Part shown: positions 4,995 through 6,155 of the stretch, piece by piece
Position numbering within the stretch: position 1 is the first letter of the stretch
Layout of the letters: each line of letters starts with the position of its first letter
DNA from: DAOTXN01 sp034435435
GTDB taxonomy: Bacteria; Chloroflexota; Anaerolineae; S140-20
Reading direction: 5' to 3'
Length of the DNA stretch: 6,155 nucleotides
NCBI GenBank assembly: GCA_034435435.1
Contig: DAOTXN010000007.1
Coordinates: 1 to 6,155, forward strand
Made by a program: the position numbers and the translations under genes
The notes under the pieces: model-generated
Databases searched by the model: none
Seen by the model: the letters and a program-made list of their open reading frames with translations, nothing else
Told to the model about the DNA's origin: nothing

Positions 4995-5926
4995 AGCTCC
5001 ACCTCCCGCCGAAAGCTGTAGATAAGATAGGGGATAACGACCAGAGCGACCATCAACAGCATAATGATAGAAATGGCCGCGCCCTGGGCATAATGGTTGC
5101 CCTGAAAGGTCGTCTCGAACATAAAGATGCCCGGCACATCGGTGACAAAGCCGGGACCTTTACCGGTCATGGTAAAAACCAGGTCAAAGATTTTGAGCGA
5201 GATGTGCCCCAAGACGATGAGCGCGCTGAGGGTGATGGGTTGCAGCATGGGCAAGATGATGTGCCGGTAGACGCCGATCTCGCTGGCCCCGTCCACCCGG
5301 GCCGCCTCACGCAACTCCTCGGGGATGCCGCGCAGACCGGCCAGGTACATGGCCATGGTGTAGCCGGTCAGTTGCCAGGCCGCGGCAATGATCACCGGGA
5401 TGAGCGCCACGTGGAACGGTCCGATGGAGCTGGTGTCGGTGTACCATTTCCACTTGAGCGCGTCGAGGCCCACGCTGTCGAGCAGCGCGTTGACGCCGCG
5501 CAGCCGCGTGCCGGCGCCGGGCGCAAAAATCCACTGCCACACCACCCCGGTCACGACGAACGAGAGCGCCATGGGAAAGAGATAGATGGTGCGAAAGAGT
5601 CCCTCACCCTTGATCTTTTGGTCCAACAAGATGGCCAGCAACAATCCGAACGCGACACAGGTCAACAGGAACAGCACGGTAAAAAAAAGCGTATTCCACA
5701 GATCGATGTTGAAACGCTGGGCCGCCACGCCGCCTACCTGCCGGGAAAAGAGCTTTTGAAAGTTATCCAACCCGGTCAGACGATAGTTGGGTTCCACGCC
5801 GTCCCATTCGGAGAGCGAGACCCAGCCGGTCCAACCGATAAAACCATACACAAAAATGGCGATCAGGATAATAGAGGGCAGAACCATCAGAAAAGCAATC
5901 CAGCGTTCACGGCGCGCCTGGGACAT
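4991..5926 (-). CDS. CUT1-family carbohydrate ABC transporter permease, first subunit (MalF-like)
   Basis: The product has 311 residues with six predicted helices (about 11-31, 77-101, 112-133, 172-195, 232-252 and 282-304). A large extracytoplasmic segment after helix 1 (WDGVEPNYRLTGLDNFQKLF) is typical of MalF-type subunits. The EAA loop reads EELREAARVDGASEIG from 203 and ends RHIILP at 221-226, with invariant Gly213; it contacts the nucleotide-binding subunit. The ATG at 5926 has AGGAGGTG at good spacing. The gene follows the binding-protein gene after 106 bases and overlaps the next permease by four bases. No ATP-hydrolysing subunit lies after the permeases, so the complex probably uses a shared MsmK/MalK-type ATPase encoded elsewhere, or one encoded upstream of the window. 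Confidence 0.93.
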   Translation of the reverse strand: MSQARRERWIAFLMVLPSIILIAIFVYGFIGWTGWVSLSEWDGVEPNYRLTGLDNFQKLFSRQVGGVAAQRFNIDLWNTLFFTVLFLLTCVAFGLLLAILLDQKIKGEGLFRTIYLFPMALSFVVTGVVWQWIFAPGAGTRLRGVNALLDSVGLDALKWKWYTDTSSIGPFHVALIPVIIAAAWQLTGYTMAMYLAGLRGIPEELREAARVDGASEIGVYRHIILPMLQPITLSALIVLGHISLKIFDLVFTMTGKGPGFVTDVPGIFMFETTFQGNHYAQGAAISIIMLLMVALVVIPYLIYSFRREVEL

Positions 5927-5947
5927 GAACCACCTCCTGCGTGGAAA

Positions 5948-5985
5948 CTGGGCGTCACCGCGATCCGTCCACGGTGACGCCCCAG
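5948..5985 (-). promoter_or_regulatory. Intergenic stem-loop just before the first permease gene
   Basis: GGGCGTCACCG (5950-5960) and CGGTGACGCCC (5972-5982) are perfect reverse complements with an 11-base loop; the stem extends two further pairs with one bulge. On the coding strand no T-run follows, so it is not a strong terminator. Its position between binding protein and permease suits a transcript-stabilising or partly terminating structure that keeps binding-protein levels above permease levels, as known for malE-malF. The structure is seen; the role is inferred. Confidence 0.55.
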
Positions 5986-5998
5986 ATTTTAGCAGAGA

Positions 5999-6025
5999 AA
6001 CCGGGTTTCTCCAAGAAACCCGGTT
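5999..6025. repeat. Perfect palindromic repeat, AACCGGGTTTCT with a 3-base loop
   Basis: AACCGGGTTTCT (5999-6010) and AGAAACCCGGTT (6014-6025) pair perfectly over 12 bases around CCA. It starts eight bases after the binding-protein stop. From memory, near-identical palindromes are dispersed in many copies in cyanobacterial and Chloroflexota genomes, so it is probably a REP/MITE-like element. On the coding strand it is followed by TCTCTGCTAAAATC, which is only a weak terminator tail. Confidence 0.7.
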
Positions 6026-6032
6026 CCTAGAA

Positions 6033-6155
6033 TCACTGACACACGCCGGCGTTCTGGCAGGCCTGTAGCATGCCCTGCTGCGCGGCGTCCACGTCCAGGT
6101 CGGCCACGAACAGGGTCATCACGTCGTTAAAGGCCGTGACCCAACCTTCCGAGGC
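6033..6155 (-). CDS. Carbohydrate ABC transporter solute-binding protein, C-terminal end (partial)
   Basis: Only the last 40 residues are in the window; the gene continues past the right edge. They include WVTAFNDVMTLFVADLDVDA and end with the motif ACQNAGVCQ. This fits the terminal helices of a CUT1 (family 1) sugar-binding protein, in which a helix with acidic residues precedes a short Cys-containing tail. The two cysteines, six residues apart, could form a disulfide outside the membrane. The identification rests largely on position: it lies directly upstream of two CUT1 permeases on the same strand, where the binding-protein gene is normally found. Signal peptide and ligand pocket are outside the window, so the substrate cannot be judged. 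Confidence 0.8.
   Translation of the reverse strand, partial: ASEGWVTAFNDVMTLFVADLDVDAAQQGMLQACQNAGVCQ

Noticed and set aside
5093..5977. 294-codon plus-strand open frame opposite the first permease
   Set aside because: It is the complement of a highly conserved permease gene; its Gly/His/Gln/Arg-rich product has no domain features and no ribosome site.
1..6155. tRNA, rRNA, riboswitch or CRISPR elements
   Set aside because: I looked for cloverleaf arms with the GGTTCRA T-loop, conserved rRNA segments, riboswitch cores and regularly spaced repeats on both strands and found none convincing.

Overview
The window looks like a piece of a chromosome from an uncultured or environmental Chloroflexota (Anaerolineae-like) bacterium. 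This assignment is an inference. It rests on the style of the secreted PD40-propeller/M23 gene pair, the CUT1 sugar-transporter operon whose binding protein ends in a Cys pair, the moderately high GC, and a palindromic AACCGGGTTTCT-type intergenic repeat of a kind I remember from Chloroflexota and cyanobacteria. Every supported gene lies on the minus strand, so the biological order runs from the right edge to the left edge.

Right third (6155 to 3715): a carbohydrate-uptake operon. The C-terminal end of a solute-binding protein enters from the right edge. It is followed by a 106-bp gap holding two strong stem-loops, then two inner-membrane permeases overlapping by ATGA, and 26 bp later a small antibiotic-biosynthesis-monooxygenase (ABM)-like protein. 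Binding protein plus two permeases make a CUT1 importer. No ATPase gene is visible, so energy probably comes from an ATPase encoded elsewhere or upstream. The ABM-like protein is probably co-transcribed, but its link to sugar uptake is unknown.

Middle (3731 to 1859): an accessory-looking stretch. A ten-helix acyltransferase-3 membrane protein stands alone. It is bracketed by two quasi-palindromic sites that resemble integron attC sites, and the sequence TTGGGCGGCT occurs in inverted orientation at its two borders. Beyond it lie a 36-codon remnant of a tyrosine recombinase (N-terminal arm only), a 29-bp imperfect inverted repeat that cuts into that remnant, and about 200 bp of non-coding or decayed sequence.

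Left part (1858 to 83): a two-gene secreted unit. A lipoprotein with a six-repeat TolB/PD40-type propeller is translationally coupled to a secreted M23-peptidase-like protein that is cut short before its second zinc-binding motif. The promoter I can read for this unit has TTGACG and an extended TGGTACAAT box separated by 19 bp, and 10 of those 19 bases are an uninterrupted G/C homopolymer. That layout is the classic architecture of a slippage-driven, phase-variable promoter and is the most interesting signal here.

The first 82 bases show no recognisable gene start or known element.
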